A DNA stretch of 64,000 bases from positions 496,001-560,000 of the forward strand of contig NZ_BSUO01000001.1 of NCBI RefSeq assembly GCF_030161635.1, given 5' to 3'. This document shows, piece after piece, positions 33,733-43,145 of this stretch. A program made the position numbers and the translations under genes. Numbering within the stretch: position 1 is the stretch's first letter; every line of letters begins with the position of its first letter. The notes beneath the pieces were generated by a model, which worked only from the letters and a program-made list of their open reading frames with translations, had not been told where the DNA came from and ran no database searches. The DNA is from Mobilicoccus caccae (GTDB lineage: Bacteria; Actinomycetota; Actinomycetes; Actinomycetales; Dermatophilaceae).

Positions 33733-34028
33733 GCCGCGCGCCGGCGTCTGCGGATCAGCCCGACGACGCCGAACAGGACGCACAGGCCGCCGATGCCGAA
33801 CATCCACTGGGCCGGGTCGAGGTCGACGGTGTAGCCGGTCAGCCGGGTCACCGCCACGAACGCCGCGACGAGCAGGGCGGCGATGCCGGTGAGGAGTTGG
33901 AACCCGCGCACTCCGCGCCGCCGCTCGGTCGCCGTGGCGCCGGTCGCCACATCGCTGTGCGTCGGGTCGGTCTCGGTCACGTCCCGGTGGGCGTAGGGGT
34001 TGGTGGGGTCGGGATGCACGGTGCTCAT
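33684..34028 (-). CDS. Small membrane protein, PspC-operon partner
   Basis: The 114-residue protein has a polar N-terminus and two membrane helices (LLTGIAALLVAAFVAV and WMFGIGGLCVLFGVVGLI) followed by a basic RRRRR stretch. Its start overlaps the stop of the PspC gene, so the two are cotranscribed. Its 3' end overlaps gatD by 49 bp. The family is not recognised. Confidence 0.7.
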   Translation of the reverse strand: MSTVHPDPTNPYAHRDVTETDPTHSDVATGATATERRRGVRGFQLLTGIAALLVAAFVAVTRLTGYTVDLDPAQWMFGIGGLCVLFGVVGLIRRRRRAAQTSRPLAAAVSNRST

Positions 34029-35389
34029 GGCGTGGCCCTTTCGATGGCCGGGGCGTGGGTGTCGGTGAGGCGGACGGTGATCTCGCCCACGCCGGCGTCG
34101 AGTTCGATGTCGTAGGCGTGGTGGCCGGTGCCGATGTCGATCGGCGTGGTGACGTCGTTGCCGACGGCGATCTCCCGGTCGTGGCCGTTCTCGACGACGT
34201 GGACGGCACCCAACCCCAGCTGTGTCGTCACCGACGTCCGGGCGTTGGCGGGGAGTCTGATCTCCAGGTCACCGACCCCGTGCGACACCCGGACCCGATG
34301 CGTCTCCGCCCCGACCGGCACCGCCGTGAGGTCGAGGACATGCGTGCCGATCCCGCCGTCGTACACGGTCTCCAGCGCCGCGACGCTGGTCGGCCGCCAC
34401 ACCGTGTCGCCGACGGACGTCGTTCCAGCACCCATGCTGGCCAGCAGGCTGATCGCGAGGGCCCACGCCGACAGGGTCACGAGGGGCGGCCGGTGGCGCG
34501 TGATCGCGGTGACGATCAGGACGAGCCCGAGCACGGCCAGCGAACCGGCCATCGGCACCATCCACTGCTGCTCGCCCTCGACGGGGATGAGGTCGAGACC
34601 CACGTAGGCGAGGATCGCGAGCCCCGCGGCGATGAGGGTGACCAGCCAGGACGAGGGGTCGCGGCGGCGAGCGACGCGGGCGGGCGCGGAGGTCGGGGGC
34701 TTTGTCGGGATCGGCTGCGGGGCCCACCCGCTGGGATGCGGCCGGACGTCCTGAGGCTCCCCGAGCAGCGGGTTGACCAGCGGGGGAGTGCGGTCCTCGG
34801 GTCGGTCGAAGGTGAGCGCGTCAGGGCTCGAAGTCGTCACGGGGGCGGCCGTCGGCGTGTTCACCGGCGTGGCCGACGTGGTCGTGTCCGGCGCACTGGT
34901 CGTCGCGACCTCACCGGCCGTCGTCGGGTCCGCAGCCGTCGAGGACTCGGGCTGCGTGTGCGGCGAGGTGAGCACCGTGCCCGGTGCGCTCCGGCTCCTG
35001 ACGAGCAACCACACGATGCCGGCGACGGCGACGAGGCCGAGGAACGACAGCCCCGTCTTGTCGCCGTCGGGAGTGAGGGTGCCGACGACCGCGATGATCG
35101 TGAACACCATGAGCGTGATGGCGATCCTGTCGCCGCCGCGCACCGCGCGGTCGAGAGCGACCGTGTCGTCCTCGGCCGGCAGCAGCAGCCAGCACATCAG
35201 ATACACCGGGATCCCGATGCCGCCGAACAGCGAGAGCAGCAGAAACCCGACCCGGAACAGGACGGGATCCACGCCGTAGCGCGCCGCGAGGCCGACACAC
35301 ACCCCGGCGACCCACCGACGCTCCGAGCGCCGGCGGATACCGGTGCTCAGGCTCTGCCGGACGAACCTGTCCAGCGCGTTCTCAGCCAT
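34025..35389 (-). CDS. PspC-domain envelope protein (LiaF-like)
   Basis: The 454-residue protein starts with a PspC domain (RRRSERRWVAGVCVGLAARYGVDPVLFRVGFLLLSLF). A second membrane pair, a Thr/Pro-rich linker, a group of membrane helices and a C-terminal beta-rich domain (VRVSHGVGDLEIRLPANART, IELDAGVGEITVRL) follow; the latter resembles the LiaF/toast-rack fold. Such proteins sense envelope stress beside LiaSR-type systems. ATG 35389 follows GGAG. The two-component genes run divergently. Confidence 0.8.
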   Translation of the reverse strand: MAENALDRFVRQSLSTGIRRRSERRWVAGVCVGLAARYGVDPVLFRVGFLLLSLFGGIGIPVYLMCWLLLPAEDDTVALDRAVRGGDRIAITLMVFTIIAVVGTLTPDGDKTGLSFLGLVAVAGIVWLLVRSRSAPGTVLTSPHTQPESSTAADPTTAGEVATTSAPDTTTSATPVNTPTAAPVTTSSPDALTFDRPEDRTPPLVNPLLGEPQDVRPHPSGWAPQPIPTKPPTSAPARVARRRDPSSWLVTLIAAGLAILAYVGLDLIPVEGEQQWMVPMAGSLAVLGLVLIVTAITRHRPPLVTLSAWALAISLLASMGAGTTSVGDTVWRPTSVAALETVYDGGIGTHVLDLTAVPVGAETHRVRVSHGVGDLEIRLPANARTSVTTQLGLGAVHVVENGHDREIAVGNDVTTPIDIGTGHHAYDIELDAGVGEITVRLTDTHAPAIERATP

Positions 35390-35501
35390 GACGACTCCTT
35401 CGCGGACCCTGCGCCGCTGTTGTCTGCGGCGCCCTCGCCGTGGTGGGCGGGCGCCTACCTCGATCGTGGACGACGCAGCACCCCCGCGATATGAGGGGCG
35501 A

Positions 35502-35529
35502 CCCTGAATCCACCCCGAATCGCTCAGGG
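35502..35529. promoter_or_regulatory. CCCTGA/TCAGGG inverted repeat between the divergent PspC genes
   Basis: CCCTGA (35502-35507) and TCAGGG (35524-35529) are inverses 16 nt apart in the shared promoter region. They are a possible site for the LuxR-type regulator encoded nearby. Confidence 0.35.
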
Positions 35530-35591
35530 ACGACCCCGGACTATGCCGCCGGCGCGTGACGAACCGTGAGGTAGCGGGGCACGATGAGGAC

Positions 35592-36846
35592 ATGACCGCG
35601 CCACCGAGCACCGAGCTGCCGCGCCTCGTCCGAGGCGACGGGCACGTGGCCGGCGTGTGCCAGGGGGTCGCCACACACCTGGACGTCCCGGCTCGCCTGG
35701 TGCGCTGGATCTTCGTGGCGATGACGGTGGCCGGCGGTCTCGGCGTCGCGGCCTACGGGCTGCTCTGGGTGATGACGCCCCGGGGTGAGGCGGGCCGTGA
35801 GCTCGTCGGAGGCGACTCCTTCGCCGGGCTGTCCCGTCCGTCGACGCTGCTGCTGGTGGGCGGAGTGCTGCTCGCCGGCGGCGCGATCTGGGTCAGCGGC
35901 GCGGTGGCGGGGGATGGACCTTCACGATCGAGAACCTGCTGCCGTTCCTCGCGGTCGGCGCCGGTGCCGTGCTGGCCTGGTCCCAGCTCGACCACTCCCG
36001 AGGGCGGCGCGAGGGCATCGTCCGCGTCGGCCTCGGGGCGCTGTTGGCGGTCACCGGGGTCGTCGTCCTCATCGCGCGTGAGCAGGGCGTGCGCATCCTC
36101 TGGGACGTCATGTTCGCCACGCTCGCCGTGCTCGGGGGCTCGCCCTCGTCCTCGGCCCCTGGATCATGCGGTTCTGGCAGCGTTACCAGATCGAGCAGAC
36201 GACCCGCATCCGCGAGACCGAACGCGCCGACATCGCGGCGCACCTGCACGACTCCGTGCTGCAGACCCTCGCGCTCATCCAACGCACCGACGACCCCACC
36301 CGCATCACGCAACTCGCCCGTGCGCAGGAACGTGAGCTGCGGTCGTGGTTGTACGGCGCCCCGACGCAGAGCGTCGACACGCTCGCCGCGGCGGCAGCGG
36401 CCGTGACGCACGAGATCGAGGACCTCCACGGGGTGCCGGTCGACCTCGTCCTCACCGGTGACCGCCCGCTGGACGAGGCCGGTCAGGCGCTCGTGGCCGC
36501 GATGCGGGAGGCGCTGGCCAACGCCGTGCGCCACGGGTCTCCGCCGGTGTCGGCGTACATCGAGGTCGGGCCGCGCCTGGTCGAGGCGTTCATCCGCGAC
36601 CACGGGCCGGGATTCGACCTCGACGCGGTGCCGGAGGACCGTCTCGGCGTGCGGGAGTCGCTGTTCGGGCGGATGGAACGACACGGCGGGTCGGCGCGTA
36701 TCCGGTGCCTGGAGGTCGGAACCGAGGTCAGCCTCTCCCTGCCCGTCCGCGATCCACAGCCTGAGACAGTAGGCGACGACGACACAGCACCGCCTGAGCC
36801 ACTGTCCGAGACCTCAGGTGCTGTGTCAGGTGAAGGGAGAGGGTGA
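35592..36846 (+). CDS. PspC-domain sensor histidine kinase; frame interrupted twice
   Basis: The N-terminus is a PspC domain (LPRLVRGDGHVAGVCQGVATHLDVPARLVRWIF), then several membrane helices. The kinase core has the phospho-accepting His in RADIAAHLHDSVLQTLAL, the N box EALANAVRHG and the G box RDHGPGFD. Two G5 runs (35909-35913 and 36134-36138) each lack one G; correcting both gives GWTFTIENLLPFLAVGAGAVLAW and GGLALVLGPWIMRFW and 418 residues. This is a HisKA_3/NarL-type kinase with its own PspC sensor. The stop overlaps the response regulator start region. Confidence 0.82.
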
Positions 36847-36848
36847 CG

Positions 36849-37571
36849 ATGAGCGTTGCTGGTTCGGGTTCTTCGGGTGCTGGTTCGGGTTCGGGTGGGG
36901 CGATCCGGCTCGTGCTCGTGGACGACCACCGCATGTTCCGCACGGGCGTGAAGAGTGAGCTCGCCGAGTTCGCCGGCGCTGGACTCGAGATCGTCGGGGA
37001 GGCGGCGGGCGTCGAGGAGGCCGTCAAGGTCGTCACGCAGACCCGTCCCGACGTCGTCCTGCTCGACGTGCACCTGCCCGGTGGTCAGGGCCGCGGTGGC
37101 ACCGACGTGCTCCTGGAGTGCAAGGGCGTCATGGCCGACCCCGAACGGCCGGTGCGCTTCCTGGCGTTGTCGGTCTCCGACGCCGCCGACGACGTCATCG
37201 CCGTCATCCGCGCGGGTGCCCGCGGGTACGTCACCAAGACCATCTCCCCGAACGACCTCGTCGCCGCCATCCGCCGGGTCGCCGACGGCGACGCCGTGTT
37301 CAGCCCGAGGCTCGCCGGATTCGTCCTCGACGCGTTCGGCGCGGCCGCCGGTGAGGTCGCCGAGGTCGACGAGGAACTCGACCGGCTGTCCGCGCGCGAG
37401 CGGGAGGTCATGCGCCTCATCGCCCGCGGCTACCAGTACAAGGAGGTCGCCAAGGAGCTCTTCATCTCGGTGAAGACCGTGGAGACCCACGTGAGCAGCG
37501 TGCTCCGCAAGCTGCAGCTCAGCTCGCGTCACGAACTCACGGCGTGGGCGATGCACCGACACCTGCTCTGA
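36849..37571 (+). CDS. NarL/LuxR-family response regulator
   Basis: The 240-residue protein begins with a short Ser/Gly-rich run (SVAGSGSSGAGSGSGG) and then a receiver domain (LVLVDDHRMF, phospho-acceptor in VVLLDVHLPGG). The C-terminal LuxR HTH is complete (LSAREREVMRLIARGYQYKEVAKELFISVKTVETHV). It is paired with the PspC kinase. ATG 36849 follows GGGAGAGGG; GTG 36843 is in frame. It probably regulates the divergent PspC operon. Confidence 0.9.
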   Translation: MSVAGSGSSGAGSGSGGAIRLVLVDDHRMFRTGVKSELAEFAGAGLEIVGEAAGVEEAVKVVTQTRPDVVLLDVHLPGGQGRGGTDVLLECKGVMADPERPVRFLALSVSDAADDVIAVIRAGARGYVTKTISPNDLVAAIRRVADGDAVFSPRLAGFVLDAFGAAAGEVAEVDEELDRLSAREREVMRLIARGYQYKEVAKELFISVKTVETHVSSVLRKLQLSSRHELTAWAMHRHLL

Positions 37572-37578
37572 GGCACGC

Positions 37579-37791
37579 TCAGCGCGGCTCGTCGACGACC
37601 TCGATCCGCACGACGTCCTCGGGTGTCGACCCGTCGGGCCGGCGCACGACGTAGTGATCCCCGGGGATGTCGAGCACGAGTCCCCGCGGGCTCTCCCGCA
37701 CGACACCGGTGAGGGCCGCCGAGCAGTCGTAGATCAGCCGCACATGGTCGCCGGGTCGCACGTCGGAGGCGCTCGTCGGTCTCTCCGCCAT
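37579..37791 (-). CDS. Small hypothetical protein, beta-rich
   Basis: The 70-residue protein (DVRPGDHVRLIYDCSAALTGVVRES, then IPGDHYVVRRPDG) looks like a small beta-barrel with no known domain. A purine-rich GGGTGAGGGG precedes ATG 37791. It lies convergent with the response regulator, 7 nt apart. Confidence 0.6.
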   Translation of the reverse strand: MAERPTSASDVRPGDHVRLIYDCSAALTGVVRESPRGLVLDIPGDHYVVRRPDGSTPEDVVRIEVVDEPR

Positions 37792-37920
37792 GGCCCCTCA
37801 CCCCCTGTCGACGGTCGCCCTTCCTATCGGCGCGGAGGCGCCGGGCCTGGGCCGAGTGTGCCGACCATGACCACCGAGCATGAGCAGCGCACCGATTCGG
37901 GATCACCGCGCCGGTTTCCG

Positions 37921-37926
37921 TAGGGT
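37921..37926 (+). promoter_or_regulatory. -10 box of a leaderless promoter
   Basis: TAGGGT ends 6 nt before ATG 37933. Confidence 0.6.
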
Positions 37927-37932
37927 GGGGCC

Positions 37933-38280
37933 ATGGATACTGCTCTCGTCGCTCTCGGATGGGCCCACTGGGGTGGGCTCGCGCTTCTTGTCGTCGGATA
38001 TGTGATGAGCCTCGCGTCGGGGGTGATCCACCCGATCATGGTCTGGGGTGCGCGTCTGCAGTTGCTGCTGGGCCTGGCCATCGTCGCCGGCGGTGAGATG
38101 GCCGGCTGGTCGATGAACCACATGTGGGTCGGCGTCAAGCTCATCGTGGCCCTGGCCGTCGTCGCGCTGTGCGAGATCGCGAGCTCCAAGGCCAAGAAGG
38201 GCGAGAACAAGCCCCTGTTCATGCACCTCGCGGCCGCGCTCGTCGTCGCCAACACCCTGTACGCGCTGTTCGGCCTCTGA
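37933..38280 (+). CDS. Conserved small membrane protein
   Basis: The 115-residue protein has four likely membrane helices (GGLALLVVGYVMSL, LQLLLGLAIVAGGEM, VGVKLIVALAVVALCEIA and LAAALVVANTLYALFGL), with a short basic loop SSKAKKGENK. I do not recognise a function. It is monocistronic with its own leaderless promoter and a terminator. Confidence 0.7.
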   Translation: MDTALVALGWAHWGGLALLVVGYVMSLASGVIHPIMVWGARLQLLLGLAIVAGGEMAGWSMNHMWVGVKLIVALAVVALCEIASSKAKKGENKPLFMHLAAALVVANTLYALFGL

Positions 38281-38289
38281 CGCGGGGGC

Positions 38290-38302
38290 GCACAGCACAC
38301 CG
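38290..38302 (+). repeat. Second copy of the 13-bp post-stop motif
   Basis: GCACAGCACACCG is identical to 4330-4342, 10 nt after a stop codon and before a hairpin. Confidence 0.6.
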
Positions 38303-38312
38303 CGCGAGAACG

Positions 38313-38351
38313 GAACCGGCACCACCCTGGAGAAGAGGGCGGTGCCGGTTC
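38313..38351 (+). terminator. Hairpin terminator
   Basis: Arms 38313-38328 and 38336-38351 pair over 16 positions with one mismatch (GAACCGGCACC core). Confidence 0.75.
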
Positions 38352-38717
38352 GTCGTGCTGGACGGCCGGCAGGTGGCTCACGAGCCGTGCGCGGTGGACG
38401 AGTCCGCACGAGCCTGCCGATCGCGGTGACCGCGGTGGATTCCGACGTCACGCGTCCGAAGACGGAACGCGCTTATCGCGCGATCACCTCACATGTCCGA
38501 GAGTTCTTCACTATCGGATCACCTCCCTTCCTGTGTCCCTCGACGGTAGGGCGGCAGGGCGCACGACCGCAACGCTTTTTTCTCTCCTCGGACAGGAGGC
38601 CAGGGGTGAGACAGCACCGTAGGCGCCACGGTCTCGACGACGCCTGCTGTCCGAGCGTGGTCCACCCTCCGGGCTAGGCGAGGGTTGTCGGAGGTACGTC
38701 CTAGACTCGGCGGCGAG

Positions 38718-41221
38718 ATGAGCCTCTTCGACGACCTCCCCGATTTCGACGTCCCCGCACCCACCGAGCAGGGCCCACGCCGCGCCTCTCCCGCGCGTGA
38801 GGCCGACCCGCCCGGCGGCGATGTCGACGCCTCCGGGGTGCCGATGTGGGCCGTGCGGGGTGCGGCGGCCCCCGACCGTCCCCGCGGTGGTCGTGGCGGT
38901 CGCGGGGGCGCCGGGCCGCAGGTCGACGTCGAGGCGCTGCTCGCCGGGCTCAACCCCCAGCAGCGCGAGGCGGTCGTGCACGAGGGCGCGCCGCTGCTCA
39001 TCGTCGCCGGCGCCGGGTCGGGCAAGACCCGCGTGCTCACGCACCGCATCGCCTATCTCCTGGCCGAACGGCACGTCAACCCCGGTCAGATCCTCGCCAT
39101 CACGTTCACCAACAAGGCCGCGGCCGAGATGCGCGAGCGGGTCGAGTCGCTGGTCGGACCCAAGGCCCGCGCCATGTGGGTGAGCACCTTCCACAGCGCG
39201 TGCGTGCGCATCCTGCGCAAGGAGGCCTCGCGGGTCGGCCTCAAGAGCAGCTTCTCGATCTACGACGCGGCCGACTCCCAGCGGCTCATGGCGATGGTCA
39301 TGCGCGACCTCGACCTCGACGCCAAGCGCTACCCCCGCGGTCGTTCTCCACGCAGGTGAGCAACCTCAAGAACGAACTCGTCGACGAGGAGGAGTTCGCC
39401 TCCCGCGCGAATGCGGAGGGCGCCGGCCCCGCGGACTCCATCCTGGCCGAGGCCTACACGATGTACCAGCGGCGGCTGCGCGAGGCGAACGCCATGGACT
39501 TCGACGACCTCATCATGACGACGGTCAACATCCTCCAGGCCTTCCCCGACGTCGCCGAGTACTACCGCCGCCGGTTCCGTCACGTGCTCGTCGACGAGTA
39601 CCAGGACACCAACCACGCCCAGTACGTCCTGGTCCGCGAACTGGCCGCGCCGGTCGAGGTCGGGCCGAACGAACACCCGGTGGCGCCGGGCGAACTCGTC
39701 GTCGTCGGTGACGCCGACCAGTCGATCTACGCGTTTCGGGGCGCGACGATCCGCAACATCGTCGAGTTCGAGCAGGACTACCCGCAGGCGCGCACCATCC
39801 TGCTCGAGCAGAACTACCGCAGCACGAACACCATCCTCAAGGCCGCCAACGCCGTCATCGCCAAGAACTCCGAGCGGCGACCCAAGCGGCTGTGGACCGA
39901 CGCGGGCGACGGCGCGAAGGCGATCGGGTACGTCGCCGACTCCGAGCACGACGAGGCCGCGTTCGTCGCGAGGCGCATCGACCAGCTCTCCGACGAGCAC
40001 GGGGTCCGCCCCGGCGATGTCGCGGTCTTCTACCGCACCAACGCGATGAGCCGCGCGCTGGAGGAGGTGCTGGTCCGCGTGGGGTTGCCCTACAAGATCG
40101 TGGGCGGCACCCGCTTCTACGAGCGTCGCGAGGTCAAGGACGCGCTGGCCTACCTGCGCGTCATCGCCAACCCCACCGACACGGTCAACCTCCGCCGCAT
40201 CGTCAACGTGCCCAAGCGGGGCATCGGTGACCGGGCCCAGGCGTGCGTCTCGTTGCTGGCCGAGCGGGAGCGCATCTCGTTCGTGCAGGCCCTGGCCATG
40301 GCCGAGGAGGCCCCGGGCATCGCGACGCGGTCGGTCAAGGCCATCGGCACGTTCACCGCGTTGCTCGAATCGCTGCGTGAGGTCCACGACTCGGGCGCGG
40401 GCGTGGGTGACCTGCTCGAAGCGGTGCTGCACCAGAGTGGCTACATCGACGAACTGCGCGAGAGCAGAGACCCCCAGGACGAGACCCGCCTCGACAACCT
40501 CGCCGAACTCGTGGGCGTGGCACGGGAGTTCGACGAGCAGGCCGCCAACGACGGCAACGAGTCCGTCGCCTCCCTCGACGACTTCCTCGAGCGCGTCTCG
40601 CTGGTCGCCGACGCCGACGAGGTGCCCGACGAGGCGGTGGCCGACGGCGCACACGCCGCGGCCGACCAGGGCGTCGTCACCCTCATGACCCTGCACACCG
40701 CCAAGGGCCTGGAGTTCCCCGTCGTGTTCCTCGTGGGGCTCGAGGACGGCACGTTCCCGCACGCCCGCTCCCTCTTCGACACCGACGAACTGGAGGAGGA
40801 ACGCCGCCTGGCCTACGTCGGCATCACCCGGGCCCGCGAACGCCTGCACCTCTCGCGCGCCGTCGTGCGCTCGGCGTGGGGTCAGCCGCAGTACAACCCG
40901 CCGTCGAGGTTCCTCGGCGAGATCCCCGAGGAGCTCATCGACTGGGAGCGCACCGACGCCTCGCTCACCGGGTCCTCGGCGGTCACGACCCGCAGGGCGC
41001 CGGGAGTGGCCACCCTCTCGGCGCGTTCGGGGCCGACGCAGCCGGGCAGGCGCCAGATCCCGTCGCTCAAGGCGGGGGACCGGGTCAACCACGACTCCTT
41101 CGGTCTGGGCAAGGTCGTGCGCGTCGAGGGTGAGGGCGACCGCACCATGGCGCACGTCGACTTCGGCGGCGACGCGGTCAAGCGACTACTGCTGCGGTAC
41201 GCCCCGCTCGAGAAGCTCTGA
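38718..41221 (+). CDS. pcrA: ATP-dependent DNA helicase PcrA/UvrD; frame interrupted once
   Basis: The corrected 834-residue protein is a superfamily 1A helicase. It has the Q motif LNPQQREAV, Walker A GAGSGKTRVL, motif Ia ITFTNKAAAEMRERV, Walker B LVDEYQDTN, GDADQSIYAFRGA, QNYRST and TLHTAKGLEFPVVFL. A C-terminal region with HDSFGLGKVV resembles the actinobacterial UvrD1 RNA-polymerase-binding Tudor-like domain. One C is missing in the C5 run at 39332-39336; restoring it gives YPPRSFSTQVSNLKNELVD. The protein acts in nucleotide excision repair and replication. About 70 disordered residues precede the helicase. ATG 38718 follows TAGACT by 10 nt. Confidence 0.9.
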
Positions 41222-41284
41222 GCTGGAGCGGTTCTGCGCGCCGGGCCGGCGCGCCGGCGCGAGGAGAGGGTCGAGAAGCGCCCG

Positions 41285-42217
41285 TCACTTCGTCGCGTCG
41301 ACGGGGACGACGCCGCGATCGGTCAGCCAGGGCATCGGGTCGATGGGCGCGCCCTTCGGGGTGCGCACCTCGAAGTGCAGGTGCGGTCCGGTGGAGCGGC
41401 CGGTGTTGCCCAGGGCGGCGATGATCTGGGCCGGTTCGACCTCGTCGCCGACCTCGACCCGGATCTTCTGCAGATGTCCGTAGCGGGAGAACGACCCGTC
41501 CTCGTGCTCGACCTCCACGAGGTTGCCGTAGCCGGGTTGGACCTCGGCCACCGTGACCGTGCCGCCGGCCACGGCCCGGATCGACAGGCCCACGGGCCCG
41601 GCGTAGTCGACTCCCGCGTGCAAGCGGCCCCAGCGTTGGCCGAACGGCGAGGTCATGTGGGCGCCTTCGACCGGTCGGGCGAACCCGGGCCTGGCGCCGA
41701 GCATGGCCCGGTCGGCTGCGCGTGAGGCGCGTGCCTCGGCCTCGAGACGGGCCCGCATGGCCGGTCCTACGCGCACTCCGGCGCCGGCCGAGACCGCTGC
41801 CGCAGCTCGTCCGGATGCCGAGACGTTCGGTGAGGCGGCGGCGGCCGCGGCCGGTGTCTCCGGGATCGTGAGACCGGGCAGCGACGCGGCAGGAAGGGCG
41901 TCCGCCGGGAAGCGGAGGCGGGCGAGCTCGTCGGCCTCGGCCTGCGCGGCCGCCTGGTCCTGGACGGCCTGCTGCTGGGCGGCGGCGACCTCGGCCTGGT
42001 GCGGAGCGTTGAGCATGGGCAGAGACATCGCCTGCAGGGCCGGAACGTCCTCGGGGGCAGCGGTGCCGGCCCACATCGAGGCGCTGATCAGGGCGATCGC
42101 GGTGAGAGCTCCGCCGCGTCGTGCCCATCGATGCCGCCGCGTCCGTGCGCCGGGGCGCAGGGGGAGGGCCTCACCGGGACGTCGTGTCCCCAGGAGTTCT
42201 GACTTCGATGTCGGCAT
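41285..42217 (-). CDS. M23 family peptidoglycan endopeptidase
   Basis: The 310-residue protein has a basic N-terminus and one membrane anchor or signal helix (GGALTAIALISASMWAG). A long Ala/Gln-rich helical linker follows, and then a C-terminal LytM/M23 zinc metallopeptidase. The zinc ligands are in HAGVDYAGP and GPHLHFEVR, with SRYGHLQ between them. It would cut cross-bridges in peptidoglycan outside the membrane. ATG 42217 is preferred to GTG 42229. Repeats upstream suggest controlled expression. Confidence 0.88.
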   Translation of the reverse strand: MPTSKSELLGTRRPGEALPLRPGARTRRHRWARRGGALTAIALISASMWAGTAAPEDVPALQAMSLPMLNAPHQAEVAAAQQQAVQDQAAAQAEADELARLRFPADALPAASLPGLTIPETPAAAAAASPNVSASGRAAAAVSAGAGVRVGPAMRARLEAEARASRAADRAMLGARPGFARPVEGAHMTSPFGQRWGRLHAGVDYAGPVGLSIRAVAGGTVTVAEVQPGYGNLVEVEHEDGSFSRYGHLQKIRVEVGDEVEPAQIIAALGNTGRSTGPHLHFEVRTPKGAPIDPMPWLTDRGVVPVDATK

Positions 42218-42241
42218 GGGACCTCGCACGGATCCGGTTCA

Positions 42242-42289
42242 GGGGCGGTAACGAAACACACTATGCATGGTCACGGGGCGGTAAAGAAA
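42242..42289 (-). repeat. Direct repeats upstream of the M23 endopeptidase
   Basis: GGGGCGGTAA plus nGAAA occurs at 42242-42256 and 42275-42289, exactly 33 nt apart. Read on the gene strand each is TTTCnTTACCGCCCC, ending 25-60 nt before the ATG. This resembles a response-regulator operator. Confidence 0.6.
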
Positions 42290-42499
42290 TCGTATCGAAC
42301 GAGCGTCTTGAACGAGTGTGAAGAGAACGACACGTGTCTTCCTCGCCCCGCGGACCTCTCCTTCTGCACCTTCTGCGTCCACCCGGCGCCTCCTCGGGTC
42401 CCCACCTCGCGGTGGTGCCGCCAGACCCCCTCGGTCGGGCGCCGGGACTTCGGTCCTTCTTCTCAAGCCGCCTTCTCACATGGGGTCCGCGCTGCGGGC

Positions 42500-42505
42500 T
42501 AGGCT
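42500..42505 (+). promoter_or_regulatory. -10 box of a leaderless promoter (B12-binding gene)
   Basis: TAGGCT ends exactly 6 nt before ATG 42512. Confidence 0.6.
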
Positions 42506-42511
42506 GACGTC

Positions 42512-42913
42512 ATGAGTGAATCTCCGTTGCGCATCGTGGTGGCCAAGCCCGGACTCGACGGGCACGACCGTGGTGCCAAGGTCATCGCGCGGGCGTTGCG
42601 TGACGCCGGGATGGAGGTCATCTACACCGGCCTCCACCAGACCCCCGAGCAGATCGTCGAGGCCTCGATCCAGGAAGACGCGGACGCGGTCGGGCTCTCG
42701 GTGCTCTCCGGTGCGCACATGACCTTGTTCGCCAAGACGATCGAACTCCTCAAGGAGCGCGAGGCCGCCGACATCACCGTCTTCGGTGGCGGCATCATCC
42801 CGGAGGACGACATCCCCGAGCTCACCCGGTTGGGTGTCTCGAAGGTCTTCACCCCGGGCGCGACGACGACCGAGATCGTCGACTGGGTCAAGTCCAACGT
42901 CACACCTGCCTGA
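42512..42913 (+). CDS. Cobalamin B12-binding domain protein (methylmalonyl-CoA mutase C-terminal type)
   Basis: The 133-residue protein is a stand-alone B12-binding fold. It has the DxHxxG motif in [13 protein letters not shown], the LSVLSGAH strand and [11 protein letters not shown]. It resembles the C-terminal domain or small subunit of methylmalonyl-CoA or isobutyryl-CoA mutases. The catalytic subunit is not in the window. The adjacent sucCD genes would handle succinyl-CoA, the mutase product, but the two units are separated by terminators. Confidence 0.85.
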   Translation: MSESPLRIVVAKPGLDGHDRGAKVIARALRDAGMEVIYTGLHQTPEQIVEASIQEDADAVGLSVLSGAHMTLFAKTIELLKEREAADITVFGGGIIPEDDIPELTRLGVSKVFTPGATTTEIVDWVKSNVTPA

Positions 42914-42925
42914 CGCGTCGCACTG

Positions 42926-42944
42926 CACACCGCCCCGCGGTGTG
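42926..42944. terminator. Hairpin terminator
   Basis: CACACCG (42926-42932) pairs with CGGTGTG (42938-42944). An outer CACTGCAC/GTGCAGTG pair (42921-42928, 42966-42973) can compete with it. Confidence 0.6.
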
Positions 42945-42981
42945 ATCGTCATCGCATCCACGTCGGTGCAGTGAGGTGAAC

Positions 42982-43002
42982 GGGCGGCCCGGTGGGCCGC
43001 CC
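42982..43002. terminator. Second hairpin terminator
   Basis: GGGCGGCCC (42982-42990) and GGGCCGCCC (42994-43002) form a perfect 9-bp stem around GGT. Confidence 0.65.
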
Positions 43003-43145
43003 GGTCGGTCTTCCGCGCTCAGCGGTGTGACCTGCGTCTCGATAGGGCCGATCGTGGCCCCCGACCGTAGGACTCGATAGTTCTGCGCCTCCGGCCGTCG
43101 GTAGACTCCCGCTCGGACCTCTACCATCGATGACGAGGAAGTGCC

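Larger units (their letters stand above)
38281..38717. other. Intergenic region of 437 nt before pcrA
   Basis: No convincing gene is present. It holds the 13-bp motif (38290-38302), a terminator (38313-38351), a GGATCACCTCC stretch (38516-38526) equal to the 16S rRNA tail or, read on the minus strand, a perfect Shine-Dalgarno followed by a 12-codon GTG frame (38511-38473), a T6 run near 38575, and TAGACT (38702-38707) that probably serves pcrA. Confidence 0.5.

Noticed and set aside
38516..38526. Fragment of a 16S rRNA gene
   Set aside because: Only 11 nt match and no other rRNA sequence is nearby.
42218..42511. ydaO/cyclic-di-AMP riboswitch upstream of the M23 endopeptidase
   Set aside because: Such riboswitches precede cell-wall hydrolases in actinobacteria, but I could not find the conserved core; only direct repeats are visible.
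42480..42511. Cobalamin riboswitch for the B12-binding gene
   Set aside because: The -10 box lies 6 nt before the ATG, which leaves no leader.
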